19,111 nucleotides of DNA from Clostridium sp. CAG:138 (lineage in GTDB: Bacteria > Bacillota > Clostridia > Christensenellales > CAG-138). Position 1 is the first letter of the stretch; each line of letters starts with the position of its first letter. Positions 1 to 6,293 of this stretch are shown piece after piece. Below the pieces are notes generated by a model. The model was given only the letters and a program-made list of their open reading frames with translations, did not search any database and was not told where the DNA came from. Where the stretch lies: positions 1 through 19,111 of the forward strand of contig FR879717.1 in NCBI GenBank assembly GCA_000435055.1, written 5' to 3'. A program made the translations under genes and the position numbers.

Positions 1-21
1 GACACTATCCACTTACCGATG

Positions 22-90
22 TGCTGACCTCACCCTGCTGACCTCACCATTGCTAATTCCCAACTCCTAATTCCTAATTCCGCATTGTAT
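22..90. repeat. Short tandem repeats in intergenic DNA
   Basis: The 13-base unit TGCTGACCTCACC occurs at 22-34 and again at 36-48, giving a period of 14. It is followed by three copies of CTAATTCC starting at 53, 67 and 74, the last two in direct tandem. On the other strand the second block reads as repeated GGAATTAG. No reading frame explains this, and it lies upstream of the helicase promoter. It may be part of a dispersed intergenic repeat cut by the window edge; the sequence alone does not say. Confidence 0.55.
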
Positions 91-131
91 TCTCCGTTTC
101 TAATTAACGAAAACAAATTCCCATCAGCCTC

Positions 132-160
132 TTGTTTTGTGTACGAAAAAGGCGTAAAAT
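132..160 (+). promoter_or_regulatory. Probable promoter of the SNF2 helicase gene
   Basis: A -35-like TTGTTT (132-137) is separated by exactly 17 bases from a -10-like TAAAAT (155-160). Transcription would begin near 167, giving a leader of about 44 bases before the ATG at 211. The -35 is embedded in CTCTTG (129-134), a hexamer that also precedes the -35 boxes of the polymerase and repressor genes further on. Confidence 0.5.
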
Positions 161-210
161 ACAACAAGCAACAATACTCATATCGATTTGCATTTTTGGA
201 GGAATTCGCA

Positions 211-2376
211 ATGGCAAGACAATTTGATAGCAGGGACGCAAAAAGGCTAATCACAAAACATCGTGAACTTTTGGAAGAATTGAGGCGGGCGGAGAAGACT
301 TTTAACGGGCTGCGTGCAGCCGTTAAGGAGACGACGGACGCGCTTGTTGCGCAGGAGGTCATGCGCGTTTTGAAGGATATTCCCGTTGAGGAGCTGAACC
401 GCGACAGGCGCGGATTCAGGGTCAAGTCACTGCGGGATAACGGCTATCAGAGCATTGCGGATATCATGGGGGCGTCGGTGCATTCGTTGGCATCCATAAG
501 CGGTATCAGCGACGAGGCGGCGTATTCAATCAAAAAGACTGCGGAGAAAATTGTTTCTGCCACAAGGCAGAGCGTTAAAATCAAACTGAGCGAGGACAAT
601 AAAACCCCGGCGGCAACGCAAGCGGTTTTGGCGATTTCAAAATACAGAAGCGGCGGGCAGTACGGCGCCGAGGTCAAAAAGCTTATTAAAAATTGCGGCC
701 GCGAAATCGAATACGCCATTGAAGATTTGCAGATGGCGGCGGGCGGATTGAAATGGATGTTTAGCTCGAAGCTGAAAAAGCAGAAGGCAATCGACGCTTA
801 TGAGTCGCTGAGCGAGCTGTTGCAGGGCGCGTATTTCAGCAAGGCGACGGAGATACTCGCGGCGCTTGAAAATGTTGAGGCGGAAACAGGTTCTGCGGCG
901 TGGGCGGATTTTTCGGAAAATTCCATTCGCTTTTTCAACACGCTGGAGGATATCAATCCGGGCATTCTCGGCACGGATGACGCGGTTTACGGTTTGCCGG
1001 AAGAGTTGGCGCGAAAAATACAGGAACAGGGCTTTTTCCCGGACGGTCTTTTGTGCGAACTGCGTCGCTATCAGGAATGGGGCGTGAAATATGCGTTGCA
1101 TCAGGAGCGCGTGCTGCTGGGTGACGAAATGGGTCTCGGAAAGACGATACAGGCAATTGCAACGATGGTCTCGCTCCGAAACACGGGCGCAACGCATTTC
1201 GTTGTGGTCTGCCCTGCGAGTGTGTTGACGAACTGGTGTCGTGAAATCCGAAAAATGAGCCGCCTTTCCGTAACGAAGGTTCACGGGGCGGACAGAGCCG
1301 AGGCGCTGCAATCCTGGATCAAGACCGGGGGCGTTGCGGTAACAACCTATGAAACAACGGGATTTTTTAAGCTCGACGCCGGGTTTAAATTTTCGCTCTT
1401 GGTGGTGGATGAAGCGCATTACGTTAAAAATCCTGAAGCGCAGAGAACAAAAAACGTGACCAACCTAAGCGACCATACCGAACGGCTCCTGTTCATGACG
1501 GGCACGGCGTTGGAAAACAAGGTTGATGAAATGATTTCGCTTATCAAAATATTGCAGCCGACGGTTGCGTCGTCCGTCCGCGGCATGGAGTTCCTTTCGT
1601 CCGCGCCGGAATTCAGAAGCAAGGTTGCCCCCGTTTACTATCGCCGCAAGCGCGAGGATGTTTTGAAGGAGCTGCCGGATTTAATCGAGAACATGGAATG
1701 GTGTACAATGACAAGCGTTGAGGAAGCGGTGTATGAGGATGCTGTTTTAAACAAGGGCTTTGCCGCGGCAAGGCGTGTTTCGTGGAACGTTGATGATTTG
1801 AAAGATTCATCGAAGGCGATGCGCATGAAGGAGATTATTGAGGAGGCGGAGGACGACGGAAGAAAGGTCATTGTGTTCTCATTTTTCCTCGATACGATTA
1901 AAAAAATTACCGAAATGCTGGGAAAACGGTGCTACGGGCCGATCAACGGTTCGGTCACGCCGCAACGGCGGCAGGATATTATTGACGACTTCGACAAGGC
2001 ACCCGCGGGAAGCGTTCTTGCGGCGCAAATCCAGGCGGGCGGGACGGGGCTCAACATTCAATCCGCAAGCGTTGTTATCCTGTGCGAACCGCAGTTCAAG
2101 CCGTCGACCGAGAATCAGGCGATTTCAAGGGCATATCGAATGGGACAGACGCGAAACGTGCTTGTGTACCGTTTGCTGTGTGAGGATACGGTGGACGAAA
2201 GAATCACCGCCCTGCTGGAAAGCAAGCAGGAAATCTTTGATGCGTTTGCAGATAAATCCGAAGCGGCGAACGAGAGCAGGGAGCTGGACGAGAAGGACTT
2301 CGGCAATATTATCAAAGAAGAGATCGACAGAATCAACGCAAAACGAGGCAATCCAAACGGAAAGAAAGCGGAGTGA
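211..2376 (+). CDS. SNF2-family DEAD/DEAH-box helicase
   Basis: A 721-residue superfamily 2 ATPase of the SNF2/Swi2 type, which translocates on duplex DNA using ATP. The start is the ATG at 211, because TGGAGG lies at 197-202 with an 8-base spacer; the frame is open upstream to 85 but without such a site. The Walker A motif GDEMGLGKT has its Lys at 311, the DEAH box is at 400-403, motif III reads TGTALENK, and the C-terminal RecA lobe has QAGGTGLN and QAISRAYRMGQ (636-646) with the expected arginines at 640 and 643. All catalytic motifs look intact. The roughly 300-residue N-terminal part is not a standard domain to my eye, but residues about 74-115 (SIADIMGASVHSLASISGIS) resemble helix-hairpin-helix DNA-binding motifs. 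Its own promoter lies upstream, and a degraded second helicase starts 5 bases after its stop, suggesting a former helicase pair. A role in DNA repair or transcription is likely; a defence role cannot be excluded. Confidence 0.93.
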   Translation: MARQFDSRDAKRLITKHRELLEELRRAEKTFNGLRAAVKETTDALVAQEVMRVLKDIPVEELNRDRRGFRVKSLRDNGYQSIADIMGASVHSLASISGISDEAAYSIKKTAEKIVSATRQSVKIKLSEDNKTPAATQAVLAISKYRSGGQYGAEVKKLIKNCGREIEYAIEDLQMAAGGLKWMFSSKLKKQKAIDAYESLSELLQGAYFSKATEILAALENVEAETGSAAWADFSENSIRFFNTLEDINPGILGTDDAVYGLPEELARKIQEQGFFPDGLLCELRRYQEWGVKYALHQERVLLGDEMGLGKTIQAIATMVSLRNTGATHFVVVCPASVLTNWCREIRKMSRLSVTKVHGADRAEALQSWIKTGGVAVTTYETTGFFKLDAGFKFSLLVVDEAHYVKNPEAQRTKNVTNLSDHTERLLFMTGTALENKVDEMISLIKILQPTVASSVRGMEFLSSAPEFRSKVAPVYYRRKREDVLKELPDLIENMEWCTMTSVEEAVYEDAVLNKGFAAARRVSWNVDDLKDSSKAMRMKEIIEEAEDDGRKVIVFSFFLDTIKKITEMLGKRCYGPINGSVTPQRRQDIIDDFDKAPAGSVLAAQIQAGGTGLNIQSASVVILCEPQFKPSTENQAISRAYRMGQTRNVLVYRLLCEDTVDERITALLESKQEIFDAFADKSEAANESRELDEKDFGNIIKEEIDRINAKRGNPNGKKAE

Positions 2377-2381
2377 AAAGA

Positions 2382-2593
2382 ATGTTGCACCCCGGTTTGT
2401 ATGAACAAATTATCAATACCGCGCTGAACAACGAGCTTGCGGAAATATCTGCGGCGCGGAGGCGTATACCTATCTCGGCACGGCTTGCTGCGTTAAGCAC
2501 GAGGGCAGCTGCCCGATGAACATCACGTGGCGTTTGGACAGGGCGATTCCCGCAAAGTTCCTGAAGAAAACGAACAAATTGGTCGTCGGCTGA
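2382..2593 (+). pseudogene. Internally deleted remnant of a second helicase (DUF3427-like ends)
   Basis: The ATG at 2382 sits 5 bases after the SNF2 stop and has a GGAG (2370-2373) before it. It begins a frame whose first residues (MLHPGLYEQIINTALNNELA) look like the N-terminus of large DEAD/DEAH helicases that end in a DUF3427 domain. After about 26 codons that frame becomes unrelated and stops at 2517-2519. From about 2459, in a different frame, a coherent 44-residue tail runs to the TGA at 2591-2593, with YTYLGTA, HEGSCPMNITWRLD and IPAKFLKKTNKLVVG. This tail resembles the C-terminal end of the same family. The simplest reading is that almost the whole gene, normally around 1000 codons, was lost, joining its two ends out of frame near 2457-2461. 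The family assignment rests on recalled motif similarity and is moderately sure. That this is not a working gene is more secure. Confidence 0.6.
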
Positions 2594-2602
2594 CGGCGCA
2601 TG

Positions 2603-2631
2603 TTGACAAACGGCGGAGCTTCAAATATAAT
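2603..2631 (+). promoter_or_regulatory. Consensus sigma-A promoter for yitT-like gene
   Basis: A perfect -35 TTGACA (2603-2608) and a perfect -10 TATAAT (2626-2631) are separated by 17 bases, the ideal spacing. Transcription should start near 2638, about 78 bases before the TTG start at 2716. It lies just after the stop of the helicase remnant, so the downstream gene does not depend on read-through. Confidence 0.85.
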
Positions 2632-2715
2632 TGAAACAATTACAACTGAAGCTGTAGACGAAGCCGATGCGGCAAACGGCGCTGCACGGAACAGAGGCAA
2701 ACGGGAGGCAAACGA

Positions 2716-3630
2716 TTGAAAAAAAGCGCGGAGAAAACAGCAAAATCAATAAAGGCATTTAACCCGTATGATCCGGCGTTTAATCCGGTGCAGGACGCAA
2801 TAACTCTTTGCATCGTTGTTCTGACTTGCCTTGTTCAATGTTTGATTTTGAATGCGTTTTACACACCGTACCATATGCTGTCCGGCGGAATTACCGGCAT
2901 TGCGATTCTGCTTGACTACACTGCGAGTATTCCTCGATGGGTCACGCTGGTTGTGCTTAACATTCCGGTGCTTATAATCGGCGCAAAACGTGTGAACGTT
3001 AAATTCATTGTTTTCAGTGCAATCGGAACAATGTGTTACTCTGTTATGTTTTCGCTGCCTTTTGTGCGCGATTTTACAGTTGATTTGGGTGAAAACTCAG
3101 AATTACTTTCGGTCATTGTCGGCGCGGCACTTATCGGAGCATCGGGTGTTCCTGTTGTAAAACGCGGCGCAACATTGGGCGGAATGGATATTTTGAACGT
3201 TATTCTGAGCCGCCGCCTTTCGGTTCCGATGGGAAACATTTGCATTTGCTATAATATCGTGATTATGGCTGCGTTGGGCGTGTTTTTCGGGCTTAAACCC
3301 GCACTGCTGAGCCTGATGGCAACATTTGTTTCTTCCGCCGTGCTGAATTACACAATGGCCGGGTTTAATCATACAGTGACGGTGTTTATAATCAGCCAAA
3401 AGTGGGATGAAATCGCTCCGCATGTTCTCAACGAGATGAAGCGCGGCGTGACTTTCCTGAACGGAGAGGGTGCATATACGGGTGAACCGCGCAAAATTGT
3501 TTATTGCATTGTTCGAACCACCGAAATTGCCGCCCTGAAAGCAATCGTCAAAGCAAACGATCCCAAGGCTCTGTTTTCTGTAATTGAAACCAAGGAAGTT
3601 GTCGGGAGAGGTTTCGGAATCATGAATTAA
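2716..3630 (+). CDS. YitT-family integral membrane protein (DUF161 + DUF2179)
   Basis: A 304-residue membrane protein. The start is TTG at 2716, with GGGAGG at 2703-2708 and a 7-base spacer; no in-frame ATG lies nearby. Residues from about 30 to 210 contain around five hydrophobic membrane segments with the family-typical MLSGGITGIAILL and a second glycine-rich motif, RGATLGGMDILNVILSRR. The remaining C-terminal part, roughly 215-300, is a soluble DUF2179-type domain (GVTFLNGEGAYTG, and later VVGRGFG at the extreme end). This domain order and length are normal for YitT/YvjA-type proteins of Firmicutes, whose transported substrate is not established. The gene has its own consensus promoter and is followed 31 bases later by a cupin gene on the same strand, so the two may be co-transcribed. 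Confidence 0.9.
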   Translation: MKKSAEKTAKSIKAFNPYDPAFNPVQDAITLCIVVLTCLVQCLILNAFYTPYHMLSGGITGIAILLDYTASIPRWVTLVVLNIPVLIIGAKRVNVKFIVFSAIGTMCYSVMFSLPFVRDFTVDLGENSELLSVIVGAALIGASGVPVVKRGATLGGMDILNVILSRRLSVPMGNICICYNIVIMAALGVFFGLKPALLSLMATFVSSAVLNYTMAGFNHTVTVFIISQKWDEIAPHVLNEMKRGVTFLNGEGAYTGEPRKIVYCIVRTTEIAALKAIVKANDPKALFSVIETKEVVGRGFGIMN

Positions 3631-3661
3631 CATTGGAAAAAATGAATTAAGGAGAAATTGA

Positions 3662-3985
3662 ATGTACAAGAATATTGACAAGCAGGCAAAACTTTGCCTC
3701 AAGGACCTCGTTGACTATCGCGACGGACAGATTGTGAGCAGAACCCTCGTTCAAAACAATCTTGTCAGCATGACACTGTTTTCTTTCGATAAAGGTGAAG
3801 AAATTTCAACACACGCTGCCGGTGGAGACGCTATGGTGACTGTGCTTGAAGGTACGGGACGGTTCACCGTCGGCGGGGATGTTTTCATCCTTACGGAGGG
3901 TGAAACTCTCATCATGCCGAAGGACATTCCGCATGCTGTATTTGGCGAGGAGAGGTTCAAGATGCAGCTCATCGTTTCTTTTTGA
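3662..3985 (+). CDS. Small cupin-domain protein
   Basis: A 107-residue single-domain cupin. The ATG at 3662 has GGAG at 3651-3654 with a 7-base spacer. The first cupin motif contains His51 in ISTHAAGGDAMVTVLEG, and the second contains His91 in MPKDIPHAVFG; these are typical metal-ligand positions of the beta-barrel. The N-terminal 30 residues resemble a common clostridial group of stand-alone cupins of unknown substrate. There is no signal peptide, so it is cytosolic. It follows the yitT-like gene on the same strand and ends 11 bases from the convergent polymerase gene. No enzymatic activity can be assigned; small-molecule binding or isomerase-like roles are possible. Confidence 0.88.
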   Translation: MYKNIDKQAKLCLKDLVDYRDGQIVSRTLVQNNLVSMTLFSFDKGEEISTHAAGGDAMVTVLEGTGRFTVGGDVFILTEGETLIMPKDIPHAVFGEERFKMQLIVSF

Positions 3986-3996
3986 TTGCCTGAAGC

Positions 3997-5232
3997 TTAC
4001 TGAGTTCGGCGAAGCGGATTGAATTTTCTTTCCGGCATGAAAGAAGTTTCCCGTGTTGATACTGACGTGCCGAGAACAAAACTGCCGCTGCCGTATTTTT
4101 TGCGTATGATGTCGGCAGTTTTTTCAATTTTAAGCTGCCTGTCGGTTTGTTCATAATCGTCAAACAAACAGAGCTGAATCGGCTCATTTGCGGATACAAG
4201 ACCGCATGCACGTATGCCGAGTGAGCGTATCGGACGTTTCCAATCATAGTTCTCGCAAAGCAGATTGAACGCTGCATCGCGCAGTTCGATTGAGAGACAA
4301 CTTGGGCGCGGAAGCCGAACCTGCCGCTCAAACGTTGAAAGAGTGCTGTCGCGAACATGCAGAACAACAACGCCTGCTTTGAGTTTGTGTTTTCTCAGCC
4401 TTGCGGCGACGTTTTCGCCGAGTGATTGAAGCATACGGAGCGCATCGCCCGCGCAGCAGATGTCGTGCGGCGGAGTGCTGCTGTTGCTGATGCTTTTCAG
4501 TGCCGTCTCAATTCCGTAATTCTGCACCGGGCTTTCATCGAGTCCGTTGGCATAACGGTAAAGCTCTGCACCGCTGCTGCCGAGCCATGCGCAAAGAAGA
4601 GCGGGATCGGTGCAGGCGAGGTCGCCTATCGTAAAAACGCCGCGCAGATTAAGCCTGTGCATTGTTTCCTTACCGACAAAAAGCAGACTTTCAACCGGAA
4701 GCGCAAAGATTTTTTCCTTAAAACCGTTTTTCGGGATGACCGTGGTTGCATCCGGTTTTTTCATATCTGAACCTAATTTGGCAAAAACTTTGCAGAAACT
4801 GACCCCGACTGAAGCCGTAAGACCGAGTTCGCGGCGATAGCATTTGCGAATCCTGTCCGCAATTTCGCGGCCGTCTTCGACGGTCGGGGCATAAGCCGTG
4901 ACGTCAAGCCACGCTTCATCCATTCCGAAAGGCTCGATTTTGTCGCTGAAACGCATGAGAATTTCACGGCTTTGACGCATGGCTTGCTCGTATTTTTCGA
5001 AATGCGCGGGGACAATCGAAAGATTGGGGCATTTTCTAACCGCAGACACGATGGTTTCTGCGGTCTGAATCCCGAAACTCTTTGCAATATTATTTTTTGC
5101 AAGAACAATCCCGTGCCGCGCCTCAATATCCCCGCCGACAACAAGAGGAAGCCCTGCAAGCGATGGGCAATCTCGGATTTCAACTCCGGCATAAAAATTA
5201 TTGATATCAACATGGAGTATCGTGGCACACAT
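3997..5232 (-). CDS. dinB: Y-family DNA polymerase (DinB/Pol IV type)
   Basis: A 411-residue translesion polymerase that copies damaged templates at the cost of fidelity. The ATG at 5232 is preferred over the in-frame TTG at 5250 because AGAGGTG lies 7 bases before it. The palm carries the metal ligands Asp9 (HVDINNFYAGVE) and Asp105-Glu106 (FGMDEAWLDV). Tyr14 sits at the steric-gate position that excludes ribonucleotides. The region GKETMHRLNLRGVFTIGDLA fits the helix-hairpin-helix thumb, followed by the little-finger domain. Near the end QLCLF (353-357) is a textbook beta-clamp binding pentapeptide. The length is normal for the family. It is transcribed divergently from an S24 repressor, and its promoter overlaps a palindrome, which points to damage-inducible expression. 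The polymerase family is certain; the exact subgroup (Pol IV or a Firmicutes UmuC-like branch) is less so. Confidence 0.93.
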   Translation of the reverse strand: MCATILHVDINNFYAGVEIRDCPSLAGLPLVVGGDIEARHGIVLAKNNIAKSFGIQTAETIVSAVRKCPNLSIVPAHFEKYEQAMRQSREILMRFSDKIEPFGMDEAWLDVTAYAPTVEDGREIADRIRKCYRRELGLTASVGVSFCKVFAKLGSDMKKPDATTVIPKNGFKEKIFALPVESLLFVGKETMHRLNLRGVFTIGDLACTDPALLCAWLGSSGAELYRYANGLDESPVQNYGIETALKSISNSSTPPHDICCAGDALRMLQSLGENVAARLRKHKLKAGVVVLHVRDSTLSTFERQVRLPRPSCLSIELRDAAFNLLCENYDWKRPIRSLGIRACGLVSANEPIQLCLFDDYEQTDRQLKIEKTADIIRKKYGSGSFVLGTSVSTRETSFMPERKFNPLRRTQ

Positions 5233-5284
5233 ATCGCAACACCTCTGCAAGCTCGTACTAATCGCCTAATGGGCGACTGAACAT

Positions 5285-5313
5285 ATGATAATACTCTTGA
5301 ACAGAGATGTCAA
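5285..5313 (-). promoter_or_regulatory. Probable dinB promoter
   Basis: Read on the minus strand, a perfect -35 TTGACA (5313-5308) is followed after 17 bases by TATCAT (5290-5285), one mismatch from the -10 consensus. The transcript would begin near 5278, about 46 bases before the ATG at 5232. The -35 box lies inside the right arm of the palindrome at 5294-5316. Confidence 0.65.
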
Positions 5314-5316
5314 GAG
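5294..5316. promoter_or_regulatory. Operator-like palindrome overlapping the dinB -35
   Basis: Perfect 7-base inverted arms CTCTTGA (5294-5300) and TCAAGAG (5310-5316) are separated by 9 bases. The element covers the -35 and part of the spacer of the dinB promoter, so a dimeric repressor bound here would block RNA polymerase. The obvious candidate is the adjacent XRE-S24 protein. It does not match the B. subtilis-type LexA box (CGAAC-N4-GTTCG). Confidence 0.55.
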
Positions 5317-5320
5317 GCGA

Positions 5321-5339
5321 TTTCTCAATATCAGAGAAA
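5321..5339. promoter_or_regulatory. Second inverted repeat in the divergent control region
   Basis: TTTCTC (5321-5326) and GAGAAA (5334-5339) form 6-base inverted arms with a 7-base spacer, midway between the dinB promoter and the repressor promoter. It is shorter and AT-rich, so chance is possible, but its position fits a second regulatory site. Confidence 0.3.
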
Positions 5340-5356
5340 AATTTTAAAAAAATCTC

Positions 5357-5385
5357 TTGCAATCGGATGCGAAATGCATTATAAT
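5357..5385 (+). promoter_or_regulatory. Probable promoter of the XRE-S24 repressor gene
   Basis: TTGCAA (5357-5362) and a perfect TATAAT (5380-5385) are separated by 17 bases. The transcript would start near 5392, about 55 bases before the GTG at 5447. The -35 is again preceded by CTC, giving CTCTTG (5354-5359), the same half-site as in the dinB palindrome. This would allow autoregulation. Confidence 0.65.
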
Positions 5386-5446
5386 GCGGATAAGGAATTA
5401 CAGGTGCGTTTCACGAGTTGAATCGCGGCCGGCTGCGGAGGGAAAA

Positions 5447-6172
5447 GTGAACGGAAATCGTGAATTCGGAAGGAAACTGGCAGAGCTTCGCAAAGCGTGC
5501 AAACTCAACCAAACTGAGGTTGCGCAAAAAATCAGCTTTGAATGTGCAACTTTATTTAATCGGGACCCAATAACGAACCGCGCTGTCAGCAAATGGGAGA
5601 CCGGCGACAGTCTGCCGGATGCACAGCAGTTCATCTCCCTGTGCGGAATTTACGGAGTGTCAGATGTGCATAGGGTTTTTCGCAGCAAAGAGTGCAGCGA
5701 CGATCCGTTTTACGGTTTGAATCGCGTGGGAATGGAACGCGCGAACGAGTATATTTCAATGCTGCGCGAGAATCCGAGCTTTTCGCATCAGGCAAAAATC
5801 ACTCGGATAAGGCGGCAGATACCGCTTTACGATATGCCGGCATCGGCAGGTTCCGGCGTTTTTCTTGACAGTGACTCCTACACACTGATTGATGTTGACG
5901 AAAATGTTCCGGAAGCAGCAACCCTTGCTGTCCGCATAAGCGGGGATTCAATGACGCCGCTGTTTAACGACGGACAAATTGTTTACGTGCATCATCAGCA
6001 GGAACTTGAAAACGGTGAAATAGGCATTTTTGTTCTTAACGGAGAAGCTTTTTGCAAAAAACTTGATTCCGAATCCGGCAGCGTCAGATTGATTTCACTC
6101 AACCCGAAGTATCAGCCGATAAAGATTAAATACTCCTATGAGCTGCGGGTTATCGGGAAAGTCGTGGGATAA
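5447..6172 (+). CDS. XRE-family repressor with S24 (LexA/HdiR-like) self-cleavage domain
   Basis: A 241-residue two-domain repressor. The GTG start at 5447 is chosen for GGAGGG at 5437-5442; the frame is open upstream to 5357, but that part overlaps the promoter. Residues about 7-70 are a Cro/cI-type helix-turn-helix (LNQTEVAQKIS, then AVSKWETGDSLPDAQQF) with an insertion between the two. Residues about 125-240 are a peptidase S24 domain. Its likely cleavage bond is Ala134-Gly135 (in MPASAGSGVF), its nucleophile Ser168 (SGDSMTP), and its general base Lys204 (EAFCKKL). In this family RecA filaments trigger self-cleavage, separating DNA-binding and dimerisation domains. It is not LexA itself, which has a winged helix; HdiR of Lactococcus is the closest described analogue by architecture. 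Divergence from dinB and shared CTCTTG sites suggest it represses dinB and itself. Confidence 0.9.
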   Translation: MNGNREFGRKLAELRKACKLNQTEVAQKISFECATLFNRDPITNRAVSKWETGDSLPDAQQFISLCGIYGVSDVHRVFRSKECSDDPFYGLNRVGMERANEYISMLRENPSFSHQAKITRIRRQIPLYDMPASAGSGVFLDSDSYTLIDVDENVPEAATLAVRISGDSMTPLFNDGQIVYVHHQQELENGEIGIFVLNGEAFCKKLDSESGSVRLISLNPKYQPIKIKYSYELRVIGKVVG

Positions 6173-6293
6173 ATACGGTGCGTGTCACGGCAGGTTTGAA
6201 CCGGCGGAGGGCATCTCAGCGGCGGAACTTATTTGTTTGCATGAATAATTAATATGCTTCGGTCTGAATTTTCTTCAGAAAAAGTGAGGACGG

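Noticed and set aside
637..1419. 260-codon open frame on the minus strand
   Set aside because: It lies wholly antisense to the SNF2 helicase motifs, has no ribosome binding site, and is an expected shadow of its codon bias.
1838..2404. 188-codon plus-strand frame overlapping the helicase end
   Set aside because: It runs in another frame through the conserved helicase C-terminal motifs; its arginine-rich composition is typical of an off-frame reading.
2600..2719. 39-codon ORF from ATG 2600 to TGA 2719, overlapping the yitT-like start
   Set aside because: It lies across the consensus TTGACA-17-TATAAT promoter and its predicted transcript would start inside it; no ribosome binding site precedes the ATG.
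5447..6172. Calling the repressor LexA
   Set aside because: The S24 domain fits, but the N-terminus is a Cro/cI-type helix-turn-helix rather than LexA's winged helix, so XRE-S24 is the safer name.
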